Origin: UBA7703 sp963667195
GTDB lineage: Bacteria; Bacillota; Clostridia; Christensenellales; CAG-138
Direction: 5' to 3'
Length of the DNA: 64,000 bases
Assembly: GCA_963667195.1 (NCBI GenBank)
Contig: OY762962.1
Coordinates: forward strand, 2,728,001-2,792,000
The translations under genes were made by a program, and so were the position numbers. Shown here piece by piece: positions 9,281 to 18,590 of this stretch. The first letter of the stretch is position 1. Each line of letters starts with the position of its first letter. A model generated the notes under the pieces. That model made no database searches. It saw only the letters and a list, made by a program, of their open reading frames with translations, and had not been told where the DNA came from.

Positions 9281-9988
9281 ATGGAACAACAATCGATGGG
9301 AAAGCGCATCATGCAGTTGCGCAAAGAAAAGGGGTACACACAGGAACAGCTCGCCGAGATGATGGGGGTTTCGGCGCAGGCAGTCAGCAAATGGGAGAAC
9401 GACGTGTCCTGTCCGGACATCTCCATTCTCCCGATGCTGGCGGAGAAGCTCGGGGTTACCACGGACGAACTGCTCGGCGTCAAGCCGATCGAGCCGAAGG
9501 TCGTCATCGTAGACGCCCAGAAGACAAATAAGGAAAACGATGGTTCGTTTTCCGTCTCCTGGGACGGCGGAAAGAGCGCCAAGAAGGACGGCATCTGGTT
9601 CGCGGTGCTGGTCATCGTACTTGGTATGGCGTTTCTCGTGCAGCGGCTCGGCTTCGTTTCCTTCGGCATCTGGAGCATCGTCTGGCCCGCGGTCATCATC
9701 GGTCTGGGCGTGAGCTGGATGATCAAGCGCTTCTCGTTCTTCGCGGTCGCGGTGGCAGGCCTTGGCGTATACTTTATCCTGTTTAATCTGCACGTGATCT
9801 CGCTGGTACTCACCTGGAGCATTATCTGGCCGTGCCTGCTCGTGCTGCTGGGCTTGACGATCCTTTATGAAACGTTGATTCCGCACAAGAATAAATGGTG
9901 CGGCGTGAACTTCAGCGGCGACAAGGACAAGAGGAGCCAATACCGCGAAGAGAACGGCTTTGTCAGCTATGAGTGTGTTTTCCGATGA
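9281..9988 (+). CDS. XRE-family regulator with LiaF-type membrane domain, N-terminal part
   Basis: An N-terminal XRE helix-turn-helix (GKRIMQLRKEKGYTQEQLAE, then MMGVSAQAVSKWE) is followed by a membrane region with about four hydrophobic helices of the DUF5668/LiaF_TM type (about residues 95-190 of this frame). The frame ends at a TGA just after NGFVSYE, where family members continue into the LiaF C-terminal domain; that domain lies in the next frame. I choose ATG 9281 over ATG 9260 because GAGAGGG sits 8 bases upstream of it. Such proteins are thought to act in envelope-stress sensing. This is either a broken gene or one needing a frameshift. Confidence 0.75.
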   Translation: MEQQSMGKRIMQLRKEKGYTQEQLAEMMGVSAQAVSKWENDVSCPDISILPMLAEKLGVTTDELLGVKPIEPKVVIVDAQKTNKENDGSFSVSWDGGKSAKKDGIWFAVLVIVLGMAFLVQRLGFVSFGIWSIVWPAVIIGLGVSWMIKRFSFFAVAVAGLGVYFILFNLHVISLVLTWSIIWPCLLVLLGLTILYETLIPHKNKWCGVNFSGDKDKRSQYREENGFVSYECVFR

Positions 9989-10283
9989 GAACCGCAAGGT
10001 TGCCGCGGAAGATTTCCTCGGAGGAGACATCGAAATCTCGTTTGGTAAGAGCGAGCTGGATCTCACCGCGATCAAGCGCGTGAACCAGAACGCGAAGCTG
10101 GATGTCGAGGTGTCGTTTGCAACGTTTGACCTGATCGTGCCCAAGACGGTGCGTGTTTACCTCAAGTCTGAGAAATCATTTGGCTCAATCCAGATGAGCG
10201 GCGAACCGAATCCGGACGCAGCGATGGCGCTGAATGTGGACGGAGAAGTCTCCTTCGGTACGATGAACATCATGTACCGCTAA
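9960..10283 (+). CDS. LiaF-like C-terminal domain, out of frame with the preceding gene
   Basis: From about VFSDENRKV onward this frame encodes a beta-strand-rich LiaF C-terminal-type domain (GGDIEISFGKSELDL, VEVSFATFDLIVPK, VSFGTMNIMYR). It begins exactly where the XRE/membrane frame stops, 29 bases overlapping, with no ribosome site of its own and only a TTG as a formal start. I read it as the second half of one split gene. A +1 shift, or restoring two bases near 9972, would join SYE to VFSDEN. Confidence 0.65.
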   Translation: MSAMSVFSDENRKVAAEDFLGGDIEISFGKSELDLTAIKRVNQNAKLDVEVSFATFDLIVPKTVRVYLKSEKSFGSIQMSGEPNPDAAMALNVDGEVSFGTMNIMYR

Positions 10284-10299
10284 TCGAAACAAATTCAAA

Positions 10300-10333
10300 A
10301 AAACACCGCACGGAGCAATCCGTGCGGTGTTTT
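10300..10333. terminator. Bidirectional intrinsic terminator
   Basis: A long perfect stem, AAACACCGCACGG with CCGTGCGGTGTTT, around a six-base loop, flanked by A- and T-runs. It lies between the LiaF-like gene and the convergent TauE/SafE gene. Confidence 0.9.
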
Positions 10334-10365
10334 ATTTGTCCTGCGTTTGATGTTGTCGGGCAGGT

Positions 10366-11133
10366 TCAATGGACTGCCAAATCATAGATGAGCCGCACGA
10401 AGAGCAACGCCAGCACCGTAAGCACAAACGGTTTGACCACCTTTGCGCCGTGCTTGAGCAGCACGCCCGCGCCGATGTAGTGGCCCGCAACGGCGAACAC
10501 GGCGGAGATCAGCCCAAGCGGGATGATCGCCTGCCCGTGGAGCAGAAAGACCGCGAGGCTGCCGATGTTACTAGAAAGATTTGCGATCTTCACGTTGCCG
10601 GCGGCAAGGCGCAGGGGCATCTTCGCGAGCTGCGTGTACGCAAGCAGCAGAAACGTTCCCGTTCCCGGGCCGTAGAACCCGTCGTACATGCCGACAAACA
10701 GCGCGGCGATGCAGACAACAAGAAACTGTCGTTTGCGGCTGACAGGCTCCAGCGGCTCCGCCGCCAGATCGCGCTTTTTGAGCACGACAAACGCAAGAAT
10801 CGGTACCAATACGAGCATGATGTAGCGAATCACATTGTCGTCAATCGCTAGAATCAGCTGTGCGCCCGCGACGGAGCCAAGCACCGCGAGGATCGCGGAG
10901 GGAATCGCCGTCGGCCAGTCCACGCATTTGTTCCGGATGAATCGCGCTGTGGAGGCACACGTGCCGATGCTGCTACTAAGCTTGTTGGTCGCAATCGCGT
11001 TGTGCGGCGGTAGCCCCGCAATCAGGTAGGCGGGAAGCGAGACGAGCCCGCCGCCGCCCGCCACCGCGTCGAGAAGGCTCGCCGCAAACACGAGCGGGCA
11101 GACGATCAGTAGTTGCCAGTAGTTGATTGTCAT
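10366..11133 (-). CDS. TauE/SafE (TSUP) family membrane permease
   Basis: A 255-residue, very hydrophobic protein with about eight membrane helices. Both half-repeats show the family's glycine-rich signatures: DAVAGGGGLVSLPAYL followed by ATNKLSSSIGT in the first half, and DGFYGPGTGTFLL with AGNVKIANLSSNIGS in the second. TSUP proteins export or import sulfite, sulfoacetate and related anions; the substrate here is unknown. It follows the ABC exporter genes by 51 bases on the same strand. A small palindrome (GATAAC/GTTATC, 11162-11177) lies in that gap. Confidence 0.85.
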   Translation of the reverse strand: MTINYWQLLIVCPLVFAASLLDAVAGGGGLVSLPAYLIAGLPPHNAIATNKLSSSIGTCASTARFIRNKCVDWPTAIPSAILAVLGSVAGAQLILAIDDNVIRYIMLVLVPILAFVVLKKRDLAAEPLEPVSRKRQFLVVCIAALFVGMYDGFYGPGTGTFLLLAYTQLAKMPLRLAAGNVKIANLSSNIGSLAVFLLHGQAIIPLGLISAVFAVAGHYIGAGVLLKHGAKVVKPFVLTVLALLFVRLIYDLAVH

Positions 11134-11184
11134 TGAGACGGTTTCTCCGATCCTTGACTAGCGATAACTGCGGTTATCTGCGCT

Positions 11185-13053
11185 TTAATCTCTGGTTTGA
11201 TCCGTTTCCGGCCGACCGAGGGATTCCGCCGTGCGGTCTTCGCAGAACTGCTGCGTGTAGAGGTCGTAGTAGTAGCCACGCTTTGCGAGCAGTTCCTCAT
11301 GCGTGCCGCTCTCCTGAATCTTACCGGAACGGATCACGAGGATGCGATCCGCCGTTCGGATGGTGGAGAGGCGGTGCGCCACGATGAAGCTCGTGCGATC
11401 TTTGAGGATGTGCGTAATCGCATGCTGGATCAGCTGCTCCGTCTCGGTGTCGATGGAGCTTGTCGCCTCGTCGAGCACGAAGATGCGCGGGTTTTTGAGC
11501 ACCACGCGCGCAAACGAGAGGAGCTGCTTTTGCCCCGTGGAGAGGCGCGCGCCGCTTTCGCCGATCTCGGTATCATAGCCTTTTTCCTGCTGGAGGATAA
11601 ACGGCTCCGCGTGGACAAGACGTGCGGCTTCCATCACTTCTTCATCCGTCGCGTCGGGTTTGCCGAAGCGGATGTTGTCCTTGATGGTGCCGGAGAAGAG
11701 GTGCGGCGTTTGCAGCACGTAGCCGAGGCTCGACTGCAGCCAGAGCTGCGAGCGCTTGCGGTAGTCGGTGCCGTCGATGCGGATTTCGCCCGCCGTCGGC
11801 TCATAGAAGCGGCAGAGCAGGTTGACGATCGTGCTCTTGCCCGCACCCGTTTCGCCAACGAGCGCGATGGTCTGTCCCGCCTTGACGTCCAGTGAGAAAT
11901 CATCCAGCACACGTTCGCCGCTCTTGTATTGGAAGGTCACATGGTCAAACGTGATATTGCCCGTGATCGGTTCCCAGTTCTCGGACTTGGGGTTCATGAT
12001 GTCGCCGTACTTTGCGAGGATTTCCGCGCTGTCGATGACATCCGGCTCGGTATCGAGCAGCGTAATCACGCGCTCCGCCGAAGCCTGAGAGCCCAGCATT
12101 TCCGCGAGGATGTTCGCGAGCTGCTGAATCGGGTCGAAGATCTGCGTGCAGTAGGAGATAAACGCAACCAGCGTGCCCGCGGTCAAGGTCCCGATGAACG
12201 CGGTGGTCGGATTGAGCACACCTTGTCCGCCGAGCGTGAGCGCAAGGCCGGTTCCCACCGCGCCGAGCGACATGATGATCGGGAAGAACGAGGCGGAGAC
12301 CAGTGCGCTCTTGACCGTCGCCTGTTTCATCTTTCCGGTGAGCTCGTTGAACTCATCCGAATTGGCCTGCTCGCGCACGAGCGTCTTTGTGGTGACCGCG
12401 CCCATGATGCCCTCGTTGAACGCGCCCGTGATGCGGGAGTTGAGCTTTCTCGATTCGCGTTGATGCTTGAGCATGCTCTGCTGCAGTTTGATGCTGATGT
12501 AACCCAGAAGCGGAAGAACCGCAAGCGAGATCAGCGCGAGCTTCCAAGAGAGCACGAACATCGTGATGACGCAGCCGAGGGCGTAGAAGATCGACCATAA
12601 CACGTCGACAAGGCTCCACGCGATCATATCCGACAAGCGTGATATATCGCTCATCATGCGCGCCATGATGTAACCCACCGCGGTGCGGTCATAGAACGAG
12701 AACGAGAGCTCCTGCAGACGCAGGAATCCGTCCTGACGGATATGGTACGCAATCGCCATCTCCAGCTTTCCGGCGAACGTGATAAACGTGATTACGCCGG
12801 AGCTCTGCACGAGAATGACGAGCAGGTAGAGGAGCGCGAACTTGCCAAGTCCCTCGATCGTCTTTGGTATGACGAAATGGTCGATTGCATAGCTCGTGAA
12901 CAAGGGGTAGGAGATATCGATGGCGGCGACGGCGATGAGCGCCGCAATCACGGTAAAAAACAGCTTTTTGTGCTTAAGCGCATAGCGGTAGAGCCGCTTC
13001 CAAACGTTCCAGTCGATCTTTTTCGCTGCAAAGTCCTGTTCTTCAATATACAT
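11185..13053 (-). CDS. ABC exporter half-transporter with canonical nucleotide site
   Basis: A 622-residue type-IV (ABCB-like) half-transporter: six membrane helices in about 1-330, then a nucleotide-binding domain with Walker A GETGAGKST, signature LSTGQKQLL and Walker B FVLDEATSSID with the catalytic Glu. The start overlaps the upstream partner's stop (TAATG), with GGAGG before it; the open frame further upstream is an overlap with that partner. Paired with the next gene it should form a heterodimeric multidrug/lipid exporter of the BmrCD or TM287/288 type. Substrate unknown. Confidence 0.93.
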   Translation of the reverse strand: MYIEEQDFAAKKIDWNVWKRLYRYALKHKKLFFTVIAALIAVAAIDISYPLFTSYAIDHFVIPKTIEGLGKFALLYLLVILVQSSGVITFITFAGKLEMAIAYHIRQDGFLRLQELSFSFYDRTAVGYIMARMMSDISRLSDMIAWSLVDVLWSIFYALGCVITMFVLSWKLALISLAVLPLLGYISIKLQQSMLKHQRESRKLNSRITGAFNEGIMGAVTTKTLVREQANSDEFNELTGKMKQATVKSALVSASFFPIIMSLGAVGTGLALTLGGQGVLNPTTAFIGTLTAGTLVAFISYCTQIFDPIQQLANILAEMLGSQASAERVITLLDTEPDVIDSAEILAKYGDIMNPKSENWEPITGNITFDHVTFQYKSGERVLDDFSLDVKAGQTIALVGETGAGKSTIVNLLCRFYEPTAGEIRIDGTDYRKRSQLWLQSSLGYVLQTPHLFSGTIKDNIRFGKPDATDEEVMEAARLVHAEPFILQQEKGYDTEIGESGARLSTGQKQLLSFARVVLKNPRIFVLDEATSSIDTETEQLIQHAITHILKDRTSFIVAHRLSTIRTADRILVIRSGKIQESGTHEELLAKRGYYYDLYTQQFCEDRTAESLGRPETDQTRD

Positions 13054-14909
13054 TATGCTTCGCCTCCTTCCGAGACGGCATCCTGAATCTCGGCAATGCG
13101 ACGATACAGGCCCTGTTGCTGGATCAACTGCGCGTGGGTACCCTGCTGGGTGATGTGACCATCTTCCAACACGAGGATGTTGTCCGCTTCGCGCAGGGTT
13201 GTGATGCGGTGCGAGATCAGGAACGTGATTCCGTCCTGATTCAACGCGAGTAGAGACCGGCGGATCGCTGCGTCCGTCTCCGAATCGACCGCGCTCATGG
13301 AGTCGTCGAAGATCAGGATCGGCGCGTTCTGCATCAGCGTCCGCGCGATGGCGACGCGCTGCTGCTGGCCGCCGGAGAGGGTCACGCCGCGCTCGCCAAC
13401 GAGCGTATCGTAGCCCTGCTCGAAGTTCGCGATCACATCGTGCACACTCGCGGTTCTCGCGGCGTTGTAAACGTCCTCTTCCGTGGAACACGGCGCGCAG
13501 ATGCGGATGTTTTCCATGATCGTGCGCGAATAGAGGAACGGCTCCTGCAGCACAATGCCGATGTTGCGGCGAAGGTGCCCGTGCTCGATGTCGTTGACGT
13601 CCGTGCCCGCAATCGTGATGCTACCGGAGGTGCGCACATAGAGCCGCTGCATGAGCTGCACGAGGCTCGTTTTGCCGGAACCCGTTGCGCCGAGGATGGC
13701 GACGGTCTGTCCCGGTTTTGCCGTAAAGCTCACGCCGTCGAGCACATCGTTGTAGCGCTCGTAGCCAAAGCAGACCTTGTCAAACACGATATCGCCGGTC
13801 AGGTCGGGCGTGAGCGCCTTTCCCGGTTCCGCTTCCACGGGAGCGGAGAGGATTTCGTCCAGTCGACCCAGCGAGACGCCCGCCTTGCCCATGTCCGCAA
13901 GGATTCTGCCAAGCTGACGCACGGGCCAGGTCAGCATCGCGACATAGGTGGTAAAGAGCGCGACGTTGCCGAGCGTAAACGTGCCGCGATAGACGCCGAT
14001 GACGCCCATGCAGAGCGAAAGCCCGATTTGGATGTAGCCCACACAATCCGAAAGACCCCAGTAGAGACCCAGCAGCTTGATGAGCTTGAACGTCTTTTCA
14101 CGGTAGGTGCTGTTGAGCTTCGTGAACTTGTCGATCTCACTCTTTTGCTGGCCAAATGCGCGCACGACGCGCATACCCGTGAGGTTCTCCTGCAGCATGG
14201 TGGACATAGCGCCTTCCGCCTCGTCCGAGCCGGTGAAATACTCCTGCACATACTTGAAGTAGATGAACGAACTGATCGTCAACAGCGGCAAAAACGCCAT
14301 GGAAATCAGCGTCATCTTCACGTTTACGGAGAACATGACGATGGCCGCGAACACGAACATTACGAGCGTGCGCACGATCTCCATGAGCTGGAGATGCACA
14401 AACCTGCGCACGGTGTCCACGTCGGAGGTGCAGCGCTGCACGAGGTCGCCCGTGCTCGCGTGCTTGTGATAGTCGTACGGCACATCCTCCAGATGGCGGT
14501 AGAGGCGGTTACGGAGCTTCATCGCCATGCCTTCGGACGCGTAGGCGATGTTTTGCCTGCGCGTAAAGGTAAACAGGCAGTTCATCGCGGTAAAGAGAAA
14601 CAGCGCGATGCCGCAGACATAGAGGCTGTTGATGAAGTAAGGCCTGCCGCCGAGGGATTCGATCCAGGGCAGCAGGAACTTCGGCGTGGAAGTCGTGATG
14701 CCCTGAATGACGTAGTCGAGCGTGAAGCTCGTCACATACGGCACGGCATAGGAAAACGCGGTGGAGAGCAGCACACTGACGGTCGCAAACACGATGTAAC
14801 GTCTGTGCCCCTTGAGCAGCGCGCCAACGAGTTTCCAGTTTGTCTTTTTGCGTTCAGGCTTCTCTATAGGGATTTTTTTCTTTCCTTTATTCTTCACATT
14901 CTTCTTCAT
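13053..14909 (-). CDS. ABC exporter half-transporter with degenerate catalytic site
   Basis: The 618-residue partner half-transporter. A basic N-terminal tail of about 25 residues precedes six membrane helices. Walker A is GATGSGKTS and the signature is LSGGQQQRV, but Walker B reads ILIFDDSMSAVD, with Asp where the catalytic Glu normally sits. This substitution is the hallmark of the degenerate half of heterodimeric ABC exporters. It overlaps the priA stop by 4 bases, so the pair is translated in the priA operon. Confidence 0.93.
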   Translation of the reverse strand: MKKNVKNKGKKKIPIEKPERKKTNWKLVGALLKGHRRYIVFATVSVLLSTAFSYAVPYVTSFTLDYVIQGITTSTPKFLLPWIESLGGRPYFINSLYVCGIALFLFTAMNCLFTFTRRQNIAYASEGMAMKLRNRLYRHLEDVPYDYHKHASTGDLVQRCTSDVDTVRRFVHLQLMEIVRTLVMFVFAAIVMFSVNVKMTLISMAFLPLLTISSFIYFKYVQEYFTGSDEAEGAMSTMLQENLTGMRVVRAFGQQKSEIDKFTKLNSTYREKTFKLIKLLGLYWGLSDCVGYIQIGLSLCMGVIGVYRGTFTLGNVALFTTYVAMLTWPVRQLGRILADMGKAGVSLGRLDEILSAPVEAEPGKALTPDLTGDIVFDKVCFGYERYNDVLDGVSFTAKPGQTVAILGATGSGKTSLVQLMQRLYVRTSGSITIAGTDVNDIEHGHLRRNIGIVLQEPFLYSRTIMENIRICAPCSTEEDVYNAARTASVHDVIANFEQGYDTLVGERGVTLSGGQQQRVAIARTLMQNAPILIFDDSMSAVDSETDAAIRRSLLALNQDGITFLISHRITTLREADNILVLEDGHITQQGTHAQLIQQQGLYRRIAEIQDAVSEGGEA

Positions 14910-17191
14910 AACATATCCTGTGGGTTCACCTCAACCATGGCGAATAATTCGTCCCGATGGTCTGCGGCAAACGTATAAATCGTTTGGATCGCGCCGCTCA
15001 AGCGCGCCGTGCGCAGCAGCTTGATCAGTATCTGGTAACGGTAGGCACGCTGTTTCCGCTTGATGGGCGCGGGTGAGGCGCTGTAGAGCAGGATATCCCG
15101 CTCGCCATCCTTGCCGAGTGTTTCATTCAGCGCAAGCCGGAGCTGCTCCGCGTAAGCGGAAACACCCGTTGCAAGCGATGATTCGTCATCGGAGGAAAAC
15201 AGTATGCGGATAAACAGCGAAAACGGCGGAAAGATTGCTTTCTTTCGCTGTTCGAGTTCGTAGGTGTAGAAGCTCTTGTAATCGTGACCCTTCGCATAAC
15301 GGATCGCGGGATGCGCGGGCGAATAGGTCTGGATGACCACTTTGCCCGGGTTTTCGTCCCGCCCTGCGCGCCCTGCAACCTGGGTTAGCAGCTGAAAGGT
15401 ACGCTCCGTGCTGCGATAGTCGGGAATCAGCAGCGTCGCATCCGCCGCGACCACGCCGACCAGCGTCACGTTCGGGAAATCGTGCCCTTTTGCGATCATC
15501 TGTGTGCCGACGAGGAACTGCGCCTCGCCGCGCGCAAACGCGCCGAGCATCTGCTGCATCGTGTCTTTCGTACGGATGGTGTCCGTATCCATGCGAAGTG
15601 TAACGGCCTTCGGAAAGAGATCGTGCAGCGCTTCCTCCACCTGCTCGGTGCCGACACCGAAATACTTGATAAACGGCTTTCCGCAGGCGGGGCAACGGGT
15701 AGGCAGGGGCTTGACCGAGCCGCAGAAATGACACCGCAGCCGGTTTTCGCCCTTGTGATACGTCATGGAGATATCGCAATCGTCGCAGAGGACGACGTGC
15801 CCGCAGTTTCGGCAGGAGACGAAGGTGGAATAGCCCCTTCGATTGATGAACAGCATCGCTTGCTGACCTTTTTCGAGGCACTCGCCCAGATATTGCGCGA
15901 GCTTTCCGCTGAAGATGCCGTTGTTGCCTGCCTGAAACTCCTGCCGCATGTCGATAACCTCGACCACGGGCAGCGGGCGGTTTTGAACGCGCTCGGGCAG
16001 CTCGAGTAACTGATAACGGCCCGAGAGCGCGCGATAGTAGGAAAGAAGGGAAGGCGTCGCGCTGCCGAGTAGCAGCGGAGCACCGAATTGCTTTGCGCGG
16101 AAGCTTGCGACGTCCAGCGCGTTATAGCGCGGAACGGTCTCGCTCTGGTAGCTGCCCTCGTGCTCTTCGTCCACGATGATGAGGCCGACGTTTTGCATCG
16201 GCGCGAACACCGCGCTTCTGGCGCCGACGGCGACGCGCGCCTTGCCGAGGCGGATTCTGCGCCACTCGTCGAAGCGTTCGCCCGCGGAGAGCCTGCTGTG
16301 CAGCACCGCAATCCCGTCCGAAAACCGCTCCTGAAAGAGGCCTACGGTCTGAGGAGTCAGCGAGATTTCGGGTACGAGCATGATCGCCTGCTTGCCGAAA
16401 GCGAGGCAGCGTTCGATCGCGTGCATGTAGACTTCCGTCTTGCCGCTGCCGGTGACGCCGTGCAACAGGAGCGTGCCGCTCTTTGCTTCCATCGCCGCAA
16501 CGATTGCGTCCACCGCGCGCTGCTGATCCGCGTTGAGCGTGACCTGCTTGTCTTCGGTGAGCGCGCTGATGTTCGGGCGGCGGAAGGTGACGTGCCCGCC
16601 TTCGACCAGATATCCGCGCTTGATCAGCGCCGAGATTGCAGCCTGCGACTCCGGCACATAAGCCAGTACATCGCTCACCGCCATCTCAACTCCGGTGGTT
16701 TTGAGCGTCTCAAGCACCTCGTATTGCTTCGGTGCGCGGGGTTTTCCGGTCTTGTCCAGCAGGGAGCTAAGCTGAGCATCGATCTCGTCCGGCCGTGCCA
16801 GGCGTACCGTGCATTCGATTTTCTCCTTTACCTTGGAGCCGCGCATCTGCGCCGGAATCATCAGGCGAAGCGCGTCCACCAGCAGGCAGAAGTAGCTCTT
16901 TTGCATCCAGTACGCAAGCTCGATTTGTTCCGGCGTGAGGATGGGGTAGGGTTCGATCACGCGCAGGAGCGGCTTGAGCACGGGCGCGGGTTTGTTCTCG
17001 TCCTGCTCCGTTTGCTCCAATTCATCCATCACGCGGATGACGAAGCCTTCGCGCTGACGGTTGCCGCTGCCGAACGGCACGAGCACATGACTGCCGAGAG
17101 AAACCTGCATGCCTTCGGGTACGAGGTAGCTGTAAAGCCGGTCTACGTTTGCGTGCGCGATGTCTACGATGACTTCACAGATGCGTTCCAT
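14906..17191 (-). CDS. priA: Primosomal replication restart helicase PriA
   Basis: 3'-5' DNA helicase that reloads replisomes at collapsed forks. An N-terminal DNA-binding domain (MERICEVIVDIAHANVDRLYSY onset) is followed by a superfamily 2 helicase core with GVTGSGKTEVY, the DEEH box (VDEEHEGSY) and GRAGRDENPGKV, and by the zinc-binding insert with paired CxxC motifs (CRNCG, CDDC, CHFCG, CPACG). The 761-residue length is typical. ATG 17191 is chosen because AGGAGGTGA precedes it by five bases; the longer open frame upstream has no support. Confidence 0.95.
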   Translation of the reverse strand: MERICEVIVDIAHANVDRLYSYLVPEGMQVSLGSHVLVPFGSGNRQREGFVIRVMDELEQTEQDENKPAPVLKPLLRVIEPYPILTPEQIELAYWMQKSYFCLLVDALRLMIPAQMRGSKVKEKIECTVRLARPDEIDAQLSSLLDKTGKPRAPKQYEVLETLKTTGVEMAVSDVLAYVPESQAAISALIKRGYLVEGGHVTFRRPNISALTEDKQVTLNADQQRAVDAIVAAMEAKSGTLLLHGVTGSGKTEVYMHAIERCLAFGKQAIMLVPEISLTPQTVGLFQERFSDGIAVLHSRLSAGERFDEWRRIRLGKARVAVGARSAVFAPMQNVGLIIVDEEHEGSYQSETVPRYNALDVASFRAKQFGAPLLLGSATPSLLSYYRALSGRYQLLELPERVQNRPLPVVEVIDMRQEFQAGNNGIFSGKLAQYLGECLEKGQQAMLFINRRGYSTFVSCRNCGHVVLCDDCDISMTYHKGENRLRCHFCGSVKPLPTRCPACGKPFIKYFGVGTEQVEEALHDLFPKAVTLRMDTDTIRTKDTMQQMLGAFARGEAQFLVGTQMIAKGHDFPNVTLVGVVAADATLLIPDYRSTERTFQLLTQVAGRAGRDENPGKVVIQTYSPAHPAIRYAKGHDYKSFYTYELEQRKKAIFPPFSLFIRILFSSDDESSLATGVSAYAEQLRLALNETLGKDGERDILLYSASPAPIKRKQRAYRYQILIKLLRTARLSGAIQTIYTFAADHRDELFAMVEVNPQDML

Positions 17192-17377
17192 GCCGTTCAC
17201 CTCCTGCTTTGATGAGTGGGATTCGATTGTTTTGTGTTGTGAGTCGAAGAAAAATTGTTCTTGCGCAGAAAATCCGCCAAAACAGCAATAAGCCCGCAAG
17301 CGGGCCAATGCAACGCCGATGCCGCAACGGAACAAAGCCGGAGTGCGGATTCGGCAAGAATTCATATCATGTCGTAT

Positions 17378-17400
17378 GAAAACGGGATTGACGCTCCCGT
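17378..17400 (-). terminator. Weak hairpin terminator after rpoZ
   Basis: On the minus strand ACGGGA and TCCCGT pair around a 7-base loop and are followed by TTTTC. A second GC-rich hairpin (GCCCG/CGGGC, 17292-17305) lies between it and priA. Both may give partial termination in the 225-bp rpoZ-priA gap. Confidence 0.4.
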
Positions 17401-17416
17401 CAGAAAGTCGGGCTTG

Positions 17417-17617
17417 TCAGTCCTGATAGAATTCCTTCGGATATTCCAGATGGAGTTTATCGGTGTAGAGTTCGTCTACGGCGACGGAAACAGGTTTGCG
17501 ACCGTCTAACTTATCCGGATCCGATTGCAATTGGCGCGCTCTCTGCGCGACTGCGGTGACCAGCATATAGCGGCACCCAGCCTTGTCGATCAGTTCATTC
17601 AACGGTAAGTTCATCAT
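17417..17617 (-). CDS. rpoZ: RNA polymerase omega subunit
   Basis: A 66-residue omega subunit that helps assemble and stabilise RNA polymerase. The core KAGCRYMLVTAVAQRARQL matches the conserved NRYxLVxxxAKRARQL pattern of omega, followed by KPVSVAVDEL. ATG 17617 overlaps the gmk stop by 4 bases and has AGGAGG 10-12 bases upstream; the longer frame to 17677 lies inside gmk. It sits in the classic gmk-rpoZ-priA order. Confidence 0.9.
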   Translation of the reverse strand: MMNLPLNELIDKAGCRYMLVTAVAQRARQLQSDPDKLDGRKPVSVAVDELYTDKLHLEYPKEFYQD

Positions 17618-18243
17618 AATGCGTTCCTGCCTCCTTGTAGTTTCTCGATCAATTCGCTGTTGCGCGTAACCTTGCAACGTTCGGCAACGATGATATCCTC
17701 CGTGCGCGCAATCGCGAGGTCGAGGATATCGTTGACGACGACATAGTCGTATCGATCGATGTATTTCATTTCCTGATACGCCGTTTCAAAACGGCGATCT
17801 ATCGCTTCGGAACTTTCGGTTCCGCGATGGATGAGGCGGGATTTCAGCTCGCTCATGGACGGCGGCGCGATGAAGATCAGCACCGCATCGGGATAAGCAG
17901 CCTTGACGCGCATTGCGCCCTGAACGTCGATTTCAAGGATGACGCTGCGGCCTTCGGCAAGCTCCTGCTCGACAAAGCTCTTTGGCGTACCATAGTAATG
18001 GGTGTTAAACACACGCATATACTCAAGGAACGCGCCGCTTTCGATCATCTTTTGAAACTCTTCCTCGGTCTTGAAGAAGTAATGAACGCCGTCGATTTCG
18101 CCGGGACGCGGTTGACGCGTCGTCGCGGAGACAGACATGCGAATATCGCTATTGCGAGAAATCAGCGAAAGATCAATGGTGCCTTTTCCGACACCTGCCG
18201 GTCCCGATATGACCAGCAGCAGTCCTTTTCGATTCTGTGTCAT
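17614..18243 (-). CDS. gmk: Guanylate kinase
   Basis: Phosphorylates GMP/dGMP to GDP/dGDP with ATP. The 209-residue length is typical. The P-loop is GPAGVGKGT near the N-terminus, followed by the GMP-binding SVSATTRQPRPGEIDGVHY segment, and FIAPPSMSELKSRL further on. It lies between remA and rpoZ, the usual Firmicutes order. Confidence 0.96.
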   Translation of the reverse strand: MTQNRKGLLLVISGPAGVGKGTIDLSLISRNSDIRMSVSATTRQPRPGEIDGVHYFFKTEEEFQKMIESGAFLEYMRVFNTHYYGTPKSFVEQELAEGRSVILEIDVQGAMRVKAAYPDAVLIFIAPPSMSELKSRLIHRGTESSEAIDRRFETAYQEMKYIDRYDYVVVNDILDLAIARTEDIIVAERCKVTRNSELIEKLQGGRNAL

Positions 18244-18276
18244 GTGATGATTCTCCTCTCGTCGTCAGTCGTCTAC

Positions 18277-18540
18277 TCAGTCGTCGGCTTCGTCCGCTTT
18301 GGTGTCGAGCCGGTTTGCGATGGTCTCCGGCTGAATGGCGGAGAGTATCACGTGGTCGCTGTCCGTTATGACGACGGCGCGGGTGCGTCTGCCGCATGTC
18401 GCGTCGATCAGGCGGCCGCTCTCGCGCGCCTCCTGCACGATTCGCTTGATGGGCGCGGATTCCGGGCTGACAATCGCGATCAGGCGGTCTGCCGAAACGA
18501 TATTGCCAAAGCCGATATTCACTAGCCGCAGGTTCATCAT
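18277..18540 (-). CDS. remA: RemA-like DNA-binding regulator (DUF370)
   Basis: An 87-residue protein of the DUF370/RemA family. In Bacillus subtilis RemA activates biofilm matrix and osmoprotection operons as a ring-shaped DNA-binding protein. Here the N-terminus LVNIGFGNIVSADRLIAIV and the RESGRLIDATCGRRTRAV segment are diagnostic. The acidic tail is variable. It sits directly between yicC and gmk, the conserved location. Its targets in this organism are unknown. Confidence 0.92.
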   Translation of the reverse strand: MMNLRLVNIGFGNIVSADRLIAIVSPESAPIKRIVQEARESGRLIDATCGRRTRAVVITDSDHVILSAIQPETIANRLDTKADEADD

Positions 18541-18590
18541 AAAGGGCTGCTCCTATACTAAAAATCTGATTCGTATCGTTGAAAAACGGG

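Noticed and set aside
11162..11177. Palindrome GATAAC-TGCG-GTTATC after the ABC gene as a terminator
   Set aside because: Stem is short and no T-run follows on the minus strand.
13440..14978. A 512-codon plus-strand frame opposite the ABC exporter gene
   Set aside because: Arg/His/Glu-rich low-complexity translation typical of antisense to GC-rich genes; the ABC protein on the other strand has all expected motifs.
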